Shown here: piece by piece, positions 5,592-13,803 of the stretch
Layout of the letters: each line of letters starts with the position of its first letter
How positions within the stretch are numbered: the first letter of the stretch is position 1
Origin: JAZGDL01 sp036477795
Lineage (GTDB): Bacteria > Planctomycetota > Phycisphaerae > UBA1845
Reading direction: 5' to 3'
Length of the DNA stretch: 23,359 nucleotides
Assembly (NCBI GenBank): GCA_036477795.1
Contig: JAZGDL010000356.1
Coordinates: forward strand, 1 to 23,359
Notes under the pieces: generated by a model
The model's database searches: none
Seen by the model: the letters and a program-made list of their open reading frames with translations, nothing else
What the model was told of the DNA's origin: nothing
Translations under genes and position numbers: made by a program

Positions 5592-7331
5592 ATGAAGACA
5601 ACGGCGCTGGCAGCGACAACGGCGATACTTGCAATCATGGTGGCCGCAGCATCGGCTGAGAGCCTCTCGGCCGTGTGGATGTTGAGCTCCTCGGGCTCAG
5701 GTAGGCCGGCGGCAGCCGGCACCGACTGCTGCGTGGAGCACGGCACGGCCGGGTGCGACGACCCGGCCATTGAAGAGTGCGTCTGCGCCATCGACCCGGT
5801 TTGCTGCATCGAGGTGTGGGACAACTTGTGTGTCATATTCGTAGAGGCGGGAGGTTGCGGCGATTGCGGCGGCGGCGGCCCTAGGTGCTGTACTCCGCGC
5901 ACGGCGCCCGGGTGCCCCGAGGATCTCACCATTCAAGGTTGCGTCTGTGACCGGGACCCGTTCTGCTGCAACACGGAATGGGACCAAACCTGCGTCGATG
6001 AGGTCGAGGAATTCGGCTGCGGTTTCTGTGACGGTATTCCCAACGATGCCTGCCCGGACGCGGTTGCCGTCAACTCCGACACTACCCTTGCGATCAACAC
6101 CGACGCGGCGACGACCGACGGGCCTGCGCTTCCGGCCGCCTGCGATGAGGGGGGCGGCTTGGCGTTCGATTCGGACGTATGGTATTGCTACTCGCCGGAC
6201 TGCGACGGCGACGTGACGGTGAGCTTGTGCGGTGAGTCTTTCGACAACCGCCTGGCTATCTACGAGGGGTGCGCATGTCCGGCCACCAACACCCGGATGA
6301 TCGAGTGCAGCGACAACTTCTGCGGTTTCCAGGCGCAGATCACCTTCAACGCTTCGTCGCAAATGAACTACCTGATACGCGTCGGCGGTAACGGCGCTGT
6401 TGGAACGGGAGAATTGCAGATCACCGGCGGCGACACCGACAACAACTTCGATTGCAACGATAACGGCACTTTCGACGGGTGCGACATTCGTTCGGGTGAC
6501 AGTGGCGACTGCAACAGCAACGGCATCCCCGACGAGTGCGAGCTGGACGACGGCCGGGTCCTCATCCAGCAACTACCCAACCAGAGCAACGGTCTGTTCT
6601 CCGATCCGGACTGCGGTGTATGCGAGGCCGCCGGTCAGCAGAGCGTGGCTGATCAGTTCCGCATTTTTGAGACGACAACCATTGAAAGGGTGGTCCTGTG
6701 GGGCGGGTATTTCCCCGACAACATCCCCTCGCTAGACGATGATTTCACCGTGATCTTACAGCGGAGCTGCGCCGGCCTGCCCTGCCTGCCGTTCACCCCG
6801 CAGTCCGGCGTTCCATCAACGCGAATCAGGACCGGCGTTCAATTGTTCGGCGTGGATGAATGGCTCTTCGAGCTGACGCTTCCAACGCCGCTGACCCTCG
6901 ATTCGGGGATCTACTACATCGAGGTATTCAACAACACCGCCGGCAACACCGACAGCTTCTTCTGGGAGGTGGGCAACCGGGACGCCGCCGCCGGAGCGAA
7001 TGGTAACGCCGTGGATGCCAACGCCTCCCCCGGCGTCGAGTGGTTCGCCAACCCGGAAGATCAGGCGTTTCAGTTGCTGGGCCCGCCCTTAAATGATTGC
7101 GACAACAACCGGATTCCCGATGTGTGTCAGAAAGAGCCCGTTCAAGTGCCGGGCGACCTGAACGACGACTGCCAGGTGGACATCGACGATTACGAACTGT
7201 TCCTAGATTGCGTTACGGGCCCCGGCGGCGGTCCCGTTGCCGAAGATTGCCAGGCTGTTGACTTCGACGAAGACGACGACGTTGACCTGCCCGATTGGGG
7301 TGGTTTTCAGGATGTATTCGGGAGCCCGTAA
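5592..7331 (+). CDS. Secreted cysteine-rich protein with dockerin-like C-terminus
   Basis: This is a 579-residue exported protein. A signal peptide spans about residues 1-22 (MKTTALAATTAILAIMVAAA, then SA-E). Two copies of a Cys-rich module follow at about 46-92 and 99-146, with the pattern CC-x(8)-GC-x(8)-CVC-x2-DPxCC-x4-WDxxCV-x8-GCGxC. A beta-rich region (150-285) follows, then an acidic DCNDNGTFDGCD / DCNSNGIPDEC stretch resembling thrombospondin type 3 calcium-binding repeats (about 287-325). A second beta-rich region follows. The end (about 519-579) is dockerin-like: GDLNDDCQVDIDDYELFLDC and then DFDEDDDVDLPDWGGFQDVF. Such proteins are abundant in planctomycetes; a surface or extracellular role is inferred and no enzymatic motif is visible. 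The start is fixed by AAGGAGGG 8 bases upstream of the ATG. Confidence 0.85.
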   Translation: MKTTALAATTAILAIMVAAASAESLSAVWMLSSSGSGRPAAAGTDCCVEHGTAGCDDPAIEECVCAIDPVCCIEVWDNLCVIFVEAGGCGDCGGGGPRCCTPRTAPGCPEDLTIQGCVCDRDPFCCNTEWDQTCVDEVEEFGCGFCDGIPNDACPDAVAVNSDTTLAINTDAATTDGPALPAACDEGGGLAFDSDVWYCYSPDCDGDVTVSLCGESFDNRLAIYEGCACPATNTRMIECSDNFCGFQAQITFNASSQMNYLIRVGGNGAVGTGELQITGGDTDNNFDCNDNGTFDGCDIRSGDSGDCNSNGIPDECELDDGRVLIQQLPNQSNGLFSDPDCGVCEAAGQQSVADQFRIFETTTIERVVLWGGYFPDNIPSLDDDFTVILQRSCAGLPCLPFTPQSGVPSTRIRTGVQLFGVDEWLFELTLPTPLTLDSGIYYIEVFNNTAGNTDSFFWEVGNRDAAAGANGNAVDANASPGVEWFANPEDQAFQLLGPPLNDCDNNRIPDVCQKEPVQVPGDLNDDCQVDIDDYELFLDCVTGPGGGPVAEDCQAVDFDEDDDVDLPDWGGFQDVFGSP

Positions 7332-7338
7332 ACGGGCT
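7323..7338 (+). terminator. Small hairpin spanning the stop codon
   Basis: AGCCCG and CGGGCT pair around a TAAA loop that contains the stop codon of the secreted-protein gene. There is no T tract afterwards, so it is weak as an intrinsic terminator. Confidence 0.2.
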
Positions 7339-7390
7339 ACGCCAGCGGGAAACAACACCAATCCCGGTTGGAACTTGCCGTTACCTTCCA

Positions 7391-7476
7391 TCCCCGAGCC
7401 GCAGGCTCTTAGCCCGCGCTGGTCTGTCGATTACGATCACATCCGCCTCGTGGTCCGCACGGCGGACCCTACTTGC
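7391..7476. repeat. Hairpin repeats abutting the permease remnant
   Basis: Two short inverted repeats lie here: GAGCC-GCA-GGCTC (7396-7408) and GGTCCGC-ACG-GCGGACC (7452-7468). They occupy exactly the place where homology of the neighbouring permease gene is lost. They look like dispersed intergenic palindromes. Whether they inserted into the gene or accumulated after its decay is not visible. Confidence 0.45.
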
Positions 7477-7477
7477 T

Positions 7478-7716
7478 GCTTTCGAAGAGACGATGCTACC
7501 CGGAATCACGCTGCAGGAACACAAGGGAAGCGGGATGCCGATGGCCGACGCCTTGATCACCTCCGCCAGACCCGGTCGCCCGAGGTGCCGCGATATCCTG
7601 GAAACCGGCACCAGCACTTGGATGACACCTGCAAGCAGGCATCCCACCAGCAGCCAGGGGGCCGACTCCGCCAGCATGCCCCAGCAATTCACCATCCACT
7701 GCGTCAGGAAGTACAT
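7478..7716 (-). pseudogene. Truncated ArsP/SO_0444-type permease (N-terminal fragment)
   Basis: The reading frame starts at 7716 with a good GGTGAGGA ribosome binding site. It encodes MYFLTQWMVNCWGMLAESAPWLLVGCLLAGVI, the first helix of a permease of the ArsP/DUF318 type, which exports organoarsenicals or metals. It continues with ISRHLGRPGLAEVIKASAIG and the signature IPLPLCSCSVIPG, whose CSC motif is characteristic of the family. Homology stops near residue 75 of an expected protein of over 300 residues. The frame then runs through unrelated Arg-rich codons over hairpin repeats to a stop at 7381. All later helices are missing, so the gene is a remnant. An N-terminal peptide could still be made, since the start region is intact. 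Confidence 0.7.
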
Positions 7717-7794
7717 TGATCCTCACCTCGAGGATCGAAACGTGTTTGACATGAATTGGAATGGTCGCTGCCCGATTCGCTTCCGTATGACCAA

Positions 7795-7822
7795 CCGGGG
7801 CGGGCACCCCTGCCCGCCCCGG
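7795..7822 (-). terminator. Strong GC hairpin downstream of the giant secreted-protein gene
   Basis: CCGGGGCGGGCA and TGCCCGCCCCGG form a perfect 12-bp stem with a CCCC loop, 25 bases beyond the stop codon of the gene ending at 7847. There is no T run after it on the minus strand, so it is not a classic intrinsic terminator. It may act as a 3'-end-stabilising hairpin or be another copy of a dispersed palindrome. Confidence 0.45.
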
Positions 7823-7846
7823 CTGAAGGTTACTTAACATCATCCT

Positions 7847-10800
7847 CTACGGACACGTCGGCCCCGTCCATGTGTCACCCCCGCCCGCGGCGGTGGCACC
7901 GAAACATTGGAAGATGTCGGCGAAGAACGTGACCTGCTGGTCCGGCACGGTGGGCCAGTTGCCCTGCGTGTCAACCTCGATCCCAGGATCAGGCCCCGTA
8001 AAGTTGGGGAATCCCGCGGCGGCAGTGTTACTGAACTGCTTGAACAAGTCGGCAAAGAACGTGGTCTGCCCGTCCTTGCTGGAGTCGCACCACACCCACG
8101 TCGGAAGGTCAGGCCGCACCGAAGCCGCGTCCGGGCCGGCGCAGTCGATGCAGCGCGCCGTCACCGTCGGTCTCGAGATAGGCCCAATGGGGTCGCAGCT
8201 TTCATCACCGATACCCTGGCAAGCGGCCGCATCCTTGTGATCGCATAAGCTCCCGTCGTCGCACACATAACCCCACGCGAAACTGGGACACACCGGCCTG
8301 CCGGTGACATACAGGGCGTTGAGACCGCCGCTGGTCCACTGATCCGGCGTCAGGAAGTCGGCCGTCGCACAGGTGGGCTCCGACGCAATGCCGATGTTGA
8401 CCAAAACAGTTCCAGCCGGGTCGTCAGGGTAGTTCGTCCGGACCAACTTCACCCAGCCCTCGTTCGACACAGGGTCGCAGCTTTGATCGCCGATGCCCTG
8501 GCAGGCGTTCGGGTCGGCCGGATCGCACTTCGATCTGTCGTCACACTCATTTCTGGTGCCGCACACGATGTGAAACGCCACTGGATCGGTAACGCTGGCA
8601 TCTGGTCGGATCTCGATGTACCGCGAGGCGATGTTGCTGATCACGACCGGCTCAAGACACGGCGGCTCGCAAACATCGGCGATCCCGTTCGCCGGGTTGA
8701 CGTCATTGCAATTCGTGCCGTTGCCATGGAACGTCGAGCCGGAGAGATTCTCGCAGCACGCTCTGTTCATCACGTCACAGCTCAGGCCGGTGATGCCGAA
8801 ACAGCAGGCACCGACTTCGGTGCTGCACACGCTGCTCGGTCCCAGCGGCGTGGACCCCTTGGCAAGACAGCAGGCGCGATCGATCTCGGTGCAGGTGCCG
8901 TCAGCATGGCAACAGGCTTCTATTCCCAAGCAGAGACTGCCGGCACCCTGGAACGCGCCGACACACTCCGCCTCCGTTGCGATGGTACAGTTGGCGTCGG
9001 CGTCGCAGCAGGCGCCGGGCCGGTCGTCACAGCAACGCCCATTGCTTGCGCTTATGCTACCCGCGAGGTTCAGCCCGGTGACCACACCCCAGATGTTCTC
9101 GACCACCACAGTGACGCAGTTTCGCCCGACCACAAACAGGTTGGGGTCGGTGGCTTTGACGTGCGTCGGTGCTGCGGTGTTGAACGACGGCGCCGGCGTC
9201 GAGCCGATCGACACACCGTTCAGGAACACTTCGGCGGCGTCGTCGGCACGCAGGTCGATGAGCAGCCGGGGGTCGCGGAAGCGCTTGTCCAGACAGAAGC
9301 AGAACTCGTAGCAGTAGTCGCCGTTGGGGCCGGTGGTGTTGGCGCTGATCCAACGGGTACCGGCGATGGTCAGCCACATAGGATTGGGGGTGATCACCAG
9401 CGCCGGCCGCGGCAGCGTGCCTTGCGGCGAGGGCTCGCAGGTCACCTCCCAGGTATCGTCGGGATCACCGATGGGAATCAAGCCGCCGGTATCGTCGTCG
9501 ACACCGGTGCCGATGTTGATGGTCAACTTCTCCGGCGGACAGCAGTTGCAGCAGATATCAACACCGCCTTGGGGGTTGTCTACGACGGTCCGTTCGCAGG
9601 CCGTACCGTCGGCACAGGTGCCGACGCAATCCGGCATTGCCGGAGGCGGCGTCGACAAGTCCACATGACACTCGTCGGTTCCAAGGCAATCGCAATCGAT
9701 GACGGTGACGTCCCCGGTGAGCAAATCGAAGTTCACGCACTTGGGTTGACAGATTTCTACGACGGGCGTGACCGGGCAAGTGATCGGCTCACAACCCTGG
9801 CCGTCTTGCGTCGGCTCGCATATGGGATCGCAGGCATCGTCGATGCCGTTGCCGTTGTTGTCACCTTCACAGGCGGACCCGACGCCCAGGAAGCTGCTAC
9901 CGGTCAAATCCGCGCAGCAGGTCTCGTCCATCTCCGCGCAGCGCTCGTTTACGCCGTCGTTGAAGCAGCAGGCCCCGACCTGCCCGCAAACGGTGCCGGC
10001 GCCGTGGAAGGTGCCGCTCCGCAGGACGCAATCAGCGAGGCTCATGACCGCGCAGGTCTCCCGGATGCCGTCCAAATCGGTATCATAGCAACACGCTCCG
10101 ACATCTATGGGCGCACAATCGCAGGTCATATCCCCGCCCTGCGGATAATCTAACGAATCGATGCTGGTATTGCCCGTCGGGCTCCCGTCGATGTGGACCT
10201 GGCAAACTTCACCCGCAACCGGGCAATCGCCGTCGCAGGACAGAATCGACCCGCTGATTTTGATGTCACCGCAACAGTCCGGCTCACAACAATTACACTC
10301 GGTCGGCTTGAAATCCCCGCCGATAAAGATCGTGACCACACTCGGCAGGCAGGTCTCAAGCAATGTGGGATCGTCGGTCAGACAGTCGCGCTTGTGCATG
10401 TTCACGCACAACGGTACCGGCGGCGCCGGCGGCAGCGGGCAGAACTCGTCGCACGTGTCGTCGATGCCGTTGCCGTTGCCGTCACCCAGACACGGCACCC
10501 CAGCGCCCTGGAAGACGCCGTTAATGTCATCACAGCAGGTCTCGTCCATGACCTCGCAGCGCTCGTTGACGCCGTCCGGGGGGGTGTCGTCGTCGAAGCA
10601 GCACGCCCCCACCTGGCCACAGCTCGTACCGGCGCCGTGGAACGTGCCGAACAGGGCGTCGCACTCGGCCTGTGTCATCTCCGCGCAGCTTTCCTTGATC
10701 CCGTCACCGTCTGCGTCGAAGCAGCAGGCCCCATCCGGGGGAAGCGTGACGCAATCGCAAGTCGCCTTGCCGGGTGGAAGACTGAACACGCTCGCGGTCG

Positions 10801-12721
10801 AAACGCCCTGCGACACGCCATTGACGAAGATGACGCAGGGGCCCTGCGGATTCGGCTCCGGACACCCGCCGAGACACGATATCTCACCGATGGCGATGTT
10901 GATCTGGATAGGCCCACACTTCTCCGTAAAGCAATCGCACGCGAGCACGTTGATCCCGGCCGCACCGATCTCAACCGAGCTAGGCCAGCACGTTGCGTTG
11001 GGATCGTCGCTGATGCAATCCGTAGCCTGCAGAGTGGCGCAGGGATCGTCCGCCGGCGGACCCGGCAGGTCACACATCTTCTCACAGTCGCAGCAAACCT
11101 CTGTGACGCCGCCAACGGTGGTCACGGTCTCAACACAAACCTCATCGGCGGCGCAATTACCTACGCACCTCGGCTGAAGAGGCGGATCGAAAGGACTGGG
11201 CTCGGGGTGACAATCGGTCGGAGTTCTACACTCACAGTCCACGACAGTGACCGCCGGTGTGGCGCTGGGATCAAATCTCAGGCAACGCGGAATACAATCT
11301 TCGCCCGGGACGGGGCATTGGAAGGTCTTGCAGTCGGACAGGTCGTCCAGCGGTTCACACACCGCCGGCTCCGGCTCGCAAGCGCAGCAGATGCGCTGTA
11401 TACCCGCGCCGATGTCGGTCACCGTGCGGACGCAGATTTCGTCAGGCGGGCAGAACCCGATGCACGATGGTTCGGCCGCGGCTGACACGTTGACATAGCA
11501 CTGGTCCGAACCGACACATTCACACAACGAAGCGGTCACTGTACCCGAATTTAGATCAACATCTACACAACGTCTTCTGCACTTTTCGGTGTCGATGGGG
11601 CACACCACGGTTGTGCATTGGTCGGTACCCGGAATCGGCTGACATTCCGCCGGCTCGCAGGCGTCGTCTATGAAATTGCCGTCGTTGTCACCCAGACAGA
11701 CCGTGCCGGACCCCAGCGGCGTGCCGCCCAACTCGTTCTCGCAGCACAGCGGGTCCACTTCATCGCAAAGGATCTCGCCCAAGGCACCGGGATAACAGCA
11801 CGCCTCGATCGCCCCGCCGCACGTTGAAGCCGCCGGCTGCACGCTGCCGCCTTTTGCCTCACAGCAGATGGGGTCCATGTCGTCGCAGGTGCCGTCCGGC
11901 AGGCAGCAGGGTTGATCACCGGTACAGACGCTTCCGTCACCACCGTAGACGCCGCCTTGAGCCTGGCACTCCTGTGCCGTAAGCGGTTCGATGCATACAT
12001 TGGGTGGCCCCAACCGGCAGCAGGCACCGGTCGGCTCAACCGGGTCGCACGGAGGGCATGTCCAATCCAACCCGCCTTGTGGATTCTGCGTCCCAACCGC
12101 GTCAGGACAGAATATCCCCGTAGGGCACTTCTCGATGCACATGACCGAACCACCCTGTACCACAGGCCGACACGCGCCGGGCTCGGGTACTTCGCAGTCG
12201 CACTCCGACACCGCAAAATCACCCGCCGACGTTTGATGAATCACCTTAGGAACACAGGCTTCCGACGGATCGTTGGGGCAGGGGCCCTTGCATTTGAGGC
12301 TGCACGTTCCCGCAAGACAAGGGTTGCACTCCGACGTTAGCTGGCATTGGCCGGGGTTCCCGCTGTCCAGACATTCGCACGCATACGAGATCGTGCCGTC
12401 GAGATTGCCCTTGCCGAGCAGCGTGCACGTAAGTGCCGGGTCGGTACACGGCTGGCTACAGAAGATCGTCCCCAAGTTCGGATTGTAGTCTACGTGGCAC
12501 ACCGGCTTGGCGCAGTCGCAGCACTCGATGCGAATGAAATTACCCGACGAATCCGCCAGAATCTCGACCGGCACACAACCTTGGGTGGCCACCGCACAGG
12601 TACCGGCGCAGCTCGTGCCCGCCGGATTGGTCGAGCACGGGGCAGCAGCCTCACTGCACACCGGCAAGATCATGATACTACAAAACGCCATCAGTCCGAT
12701 GGGGGCAATCAGCGTCTTCAT
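7847..12721 (-). CDS. Giant secreted cysteine-rich repeat protein
   Basis: This protein has 1,624 residues, starting at an ATG preceded by AAGGAG with 7-base spacing. A signal peptide spans about 1-26 (MKTLIAPIGLMAFCSIMILP, then VCSEAAA). Cysteine is extremely frequent (13 in the first 100 residues). A recurring module (G/E)ACC-x(n)-C-x-(V/E)M-x3-CC-x(n)-F-x-G-x-G-x-x-C, often ending DNNGNGIDDACDP, appears about ten times, near residues 231-360, 660-770, 875-985 and 1230-1350. Between them lie other Cys-rich units (CVGTCADGTACERTV and similar). Residues about 1080-1225 have few cysteines and look like a beta-sandwich (DDTWEVT, MWLTIAGTRWIS, AAEVFLNG). Near the end, two CQGIGD(Q/E)SCDP units precede two FFAD(L/I)F segments resembling a dockerin pair. 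There is no membrane anchor. An extracellular structural or adhesive role is inferred; calcium and disulfide stabilisation are likely. Confidence 0.85.
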   Translation of the reverse strand: MKTLIAPIGLMAFCSIMILPVCSEAAAPCSTNPAGTSCAGTCAVATQGCVPVEILADSSGNFIRIECCDCAKPVCHVDYNPNLGTIFCSQPCTDPALTCTLLGKGNLDGTISYACECLDSGNPGQCQLTSECNPCLAGTCSLKCKGPCPNDPSEACVPKVIHQTSAGDFAVSECDCEVPEPGACRPVVQGGSVMCIEKCPTGIFCPDAVGTQNPQGGLDWTCPPCDPVEPTGACCRLGPPNVCIEPLTAQECQAQGGVYGGDGSVCTGDQPCCLPDGTCDDMDPICCEAKGGSVQPAASTCGGAIEACCYPGALGEILCDEVDPLCCENELGGTPLGSGTVCLGDNDGNFIDDACEPAECQPIPGTDQCTTVVCPIDTEKCRRRCVDVDLNSGTVTASLCECVGSDQCYVNVSAAAEPSCIGFCPPDEICVRTVTDIGAGIQRICCACEPEPAVCEPLDDLSDCKTFQCPVPGEDCIPRCLRFDPSATPAVTVVDCECRTPTDCHPEPSPFDPPLQPRCVGNCAADEVCVETVTTVGGVTEVCCDCEKMCDLPGPPADDPCATLQATDCISDDPNATCWPSSVEIGAAGINVLACDCFTEKCGPIQINIAIGEISCLGGCPEPNPQGPCVIFVNGVSQGVSTASVFSLPPGKATCDCVTLPPDGACCFDADGDGIKESCAEMTQAECDALFGTFHGAGTSCGQVGACCFDDDTPPDGVNERCEVMDETCCDDINGVFQGAGVPCLGDGNGNGIDDTCDEFCPLPPAPPVPLCVNMHKRDCLTDDPTLLETCLPSVVTIFIGGDFKPTECNCCEPDCCGDIKISGSILSCDGDCPVAGEVCQVHIDGSPTGNTSIDSLDYPQGGDMTCDCAPIDVGACCYDTDLDGIRETCAVMSLADCVLRSGTFHGAGTVCGQVGACCFNDGVNERCAEMDETCCADLTGSSFLGVGSACEGDNNGNGIDDACDPICEPTQDGQGCEPITCPVTPVVEICQPKCVNFDLLTGDVTVIDCDCLGTDECHVDLSTPPPAMPDCVGTCADGTACERTVVDNPQGGVDICCNCCPPEKLTINIGTGVDDDTGGLIPIGDPDDTWEVTCEPSPQGTLPRPALVITPNPMWLTIAGTRWISANTTGPNGDYCYEFCFCLDKRFRDPRLLIDLRADDAAEVFLNGVSIGSTPAPSFNTAAPTHVKATDPNLFVVGRNCVTVVVENIWGVVTGLNLAGSISASNGRCCDDRPGACCDADANCTIATEAECVGAFQGAGSLCLGIEACCHADGTCTEIDRACCLAKGSTPLGPSSVCSTEVGACCFGITGLSCDVMNRACCENLSGSTFHGNGTNCNDVNPANGIADVCEPPCLEPVVISNIASRYIEIRPDASVTDPVAFHIVCGTRNECDDRSKCDPADPNACQGIGDQSCDPVSNEGWVKLVRTNYPDDPAGTVLVNIGIASEPTCATADFLTPDQWTSGGLNALYVTGRPVCPSFAWGYVCDDGSLCDHKDAAACQGIGDESCDPIGPISRPTVTARCIDCAGPDAASVRPDLPTWVWCDSSKDGQTTFFADLFKQFSNTAAAGFPNFTGPDPGIEVDTQGNWPTVPDQQVTFFADIFQCFGATAAGGGDTWTGPTCP

Positions 12722-12836
12722 GGCTCGCTCCTTAACTGCTCTCCGGGTTCCCGCACCTCGATTTCGGGAACCAAACCATATTCACTATCGCGCGCGCAAT
12801 AAGGCGCGGCGCTCTGCTCTTTTCGAATACGCAGTG

Positions 12837-12943
12837 GGTGGGTGGCCCACCTCGTTTCGAGGTGGGGGACACGATGATCCACACACCAACGTCGAAGCTT
12901 GTCGTATCATCCAGCCCCCACCTTCAAAGAAGGTGGGGCACCC
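12837..12943. repeat. Two-hairpin dispersed repeat, copy A
   Basis: CCCACCTCG-TTT-CGAGGTGGG (12846-12866) and CCCCACCTTC-AAA-GAAGGTGGGG (12916-12938) are perfect hairpins about 50 bases apart, flanked by GGTGGGTGG and GGGGCACCC. A second copy at 17813-17919 agrees at about 101 of 107 positions by eye, and a third, rearranged copy lies at 17506-17694. The organisation resembles bacterial interspersed mosaic (REP/BIME-type) elements. It lies between the divergent giant-protein and sigma-factor genes. Confidence 0.8.
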
Positions 12944-13125
12944 GCAACGACGCAAGCGGCCATAAATGCCAGGGTCGTAAACCGCCTCGACTTGTTCCTC
13001 TCCATCGCTGGCTCGTTATCGGTCTGTCCTCCAGTGAACGATTGGCGTCCTACCGGCCTAGACCGGTTACGAGGCGCAGAACACATCCCCAGCCGCCCTT
13101 TGCAGCAAACACGGGCAGTTTCGGT

Positions 13126-13131
13126 TATACT
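13126..13131 (+). promoter_or_regulatory. Predicted -10 box upstream of sigma factor
   Basis: TATACT in the context TTTCGGTTATACTCC has a good -10 consensus. The closest -35-like sequence, TTGCAG (13100-13105), is 20 bases upstream, which is longer than ideal. Similar TCGRTTATRCT sequences precede the gene at 663. Transcription would start near 13138, placing the structured RNA below at the 5' end of the message. Confidence 0.4.
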
Positions 13132-13137
13132 CCTGGA

Positions 13138-13208
13138 GGTGTATGTAGCTTCCTAGCTCCATACGCACCGTTTTGAGCTGGATCGGCTCAAGAAAACGGT
13201 ATTTTTTT
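13138..13208 (+). ncRNA. Putative structured leader RNA or small RNA
   Basis: A first hairpin pairs GTATG and AGCT (13141-13150) with AGCT and CATAC (about 13155-13164). It can be extended by GGTG/CACC with a small bulge. It is followed directly by the terminator hairpin at 13167-13200 and a T7 run. Starting at the predicted promoter, the product would be about 70 bases. It could be an independent small RNA or a premature-termination leader for the sigma-factor operon. I do not recognise a known family, and no substantial open reading frame is present: the only ATG (13143) is followed at once by TAG. Confidence 0.35.
13167..13208 (+). terminator. Intrinsic terminator/attenuator before sigma factor
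   Basis: ACCGTTTT (13167-13174) pairs with AAAACGGT (13193-13200), and GAGC (13175-13178) pairs with GCTC (13186-13189), with a small AAG bulge. Seven T residues follow at 13202-13208. The start codon of the sigma factor lies only 5 bases beyond the T run, so the hairpin ends transcription just before the gene unless it is suppressed. Confidence 0.65.
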
Positions 13209-13212
13209 CGGA

Positions 13213-13803
13213 ATGTGCGTTAAGCCCATGGCTTCCGAAGAGGTCACTCAGGTCCTGGCCGATCTGACACGTGGTGATACGGGGTCCGCCGCGCGCCTGT
13301 TGCCCCTGGTGTATGAGGAGCTCAGGCGGCTGGCCGACCAGTACCTGCGCGACGAACGCCCTGATCACACGCTCCAGGGAACGGCCCTGGTTCACGAGGC
13401 CTTTCTCCGTCTTGTGGATCAGAAGGACGCCAAGTGGCAGAACCGGGCGCACTTCTACCGCGTGGCCGCCATGGCGATGCGGCGCATCCTGGTCAACCAC
13501 GCCCGCGATCGGCAGCGCATCAAACGTGGCGGAGGAAGACGCAAGTTCTCGCTCGACGACATAGACACGCAAGCCGAGGCGCAGTCGCCGGACCTTATCG
13601 CCCTGGATGAAGCACTGACCAAGCTCAGTTTGCTGGACCACCGCAAAGCGCAACTCGTTGAACTCCGCTACTTCGCCGGGTTTACGATCGAAGAATCGGC
13701 CCGGATCCTGGAGATCTCGCCGGCCCAACTGAAGCGCGAGTGGACGCTCGCCAAGACTTGGCTGCTGCGCGAACTTCGCCGTGGAGGTGAGTGTGAACGC
13801 TGA
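13213..13803 (+). CDS. ECF-type RNA polymerase sigma factor (planctomycete Sig-70_X6 type)
   Basis: This is a 196-residue sigma factor with region 2 (LLPLVYEELRRLADQYLRDE, then TLQGTALVHEAFLRLVD) and the following WQNRAHFYRVAAMAMRRILV. Region 4 is the helix-turn-helix LRYFAGFTIEESARILEISP. This is the pattern of the X6/ECF subfamily common in planctomycetes, usually encoded beside a large Ser/Thr kinase. Here the last 11 bases overlap the kinase start, so the two are probably translationally coupled, and the kinase may control the sigma factor by phosphorylation (inferred). The start is uncertain: ATG at 13213 or at 13228 (MASEEV); neither has a clear ribosome binding site. Expression may be limited by the terminator just upstream. 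Confidence 0.88.
   Translation: MCVKPMASEEVTQVLADLTRGDTGSAARLLPLVYEELRRLADQYLRDERPDHTLQGTALVHEAFLRLVDQKDAKWQNRAHFYRVAAMAMRRILVNHARDRQRIKRGGGRRKFSLDDIDTQAEAQSPDLIALDEALTKLSLLDHRKAQLVELRYFAGFTIEESARILEISPAQLKREWTLAKTWLLRELRRGGECER

Noticed and set aside
8483..10153. Long open frame (556 codons) on the plus strand inside the giant secreted-protein gene
   Set aside because: It lies antisense to a protein with clear signal peptide and repeats, has no family motifs, and is Arg/Ala/Val-rich, as expected for the shadow of a GC-rich Cys/Gly/Asp-rich gene. The same applies to 10193-11485.
13138..13160. Ribosome-binding-like GGAGGTGT followed by ATG
   Set aside because: The ATG is directly followed by TAG, so no peptide beyond one residue would result.
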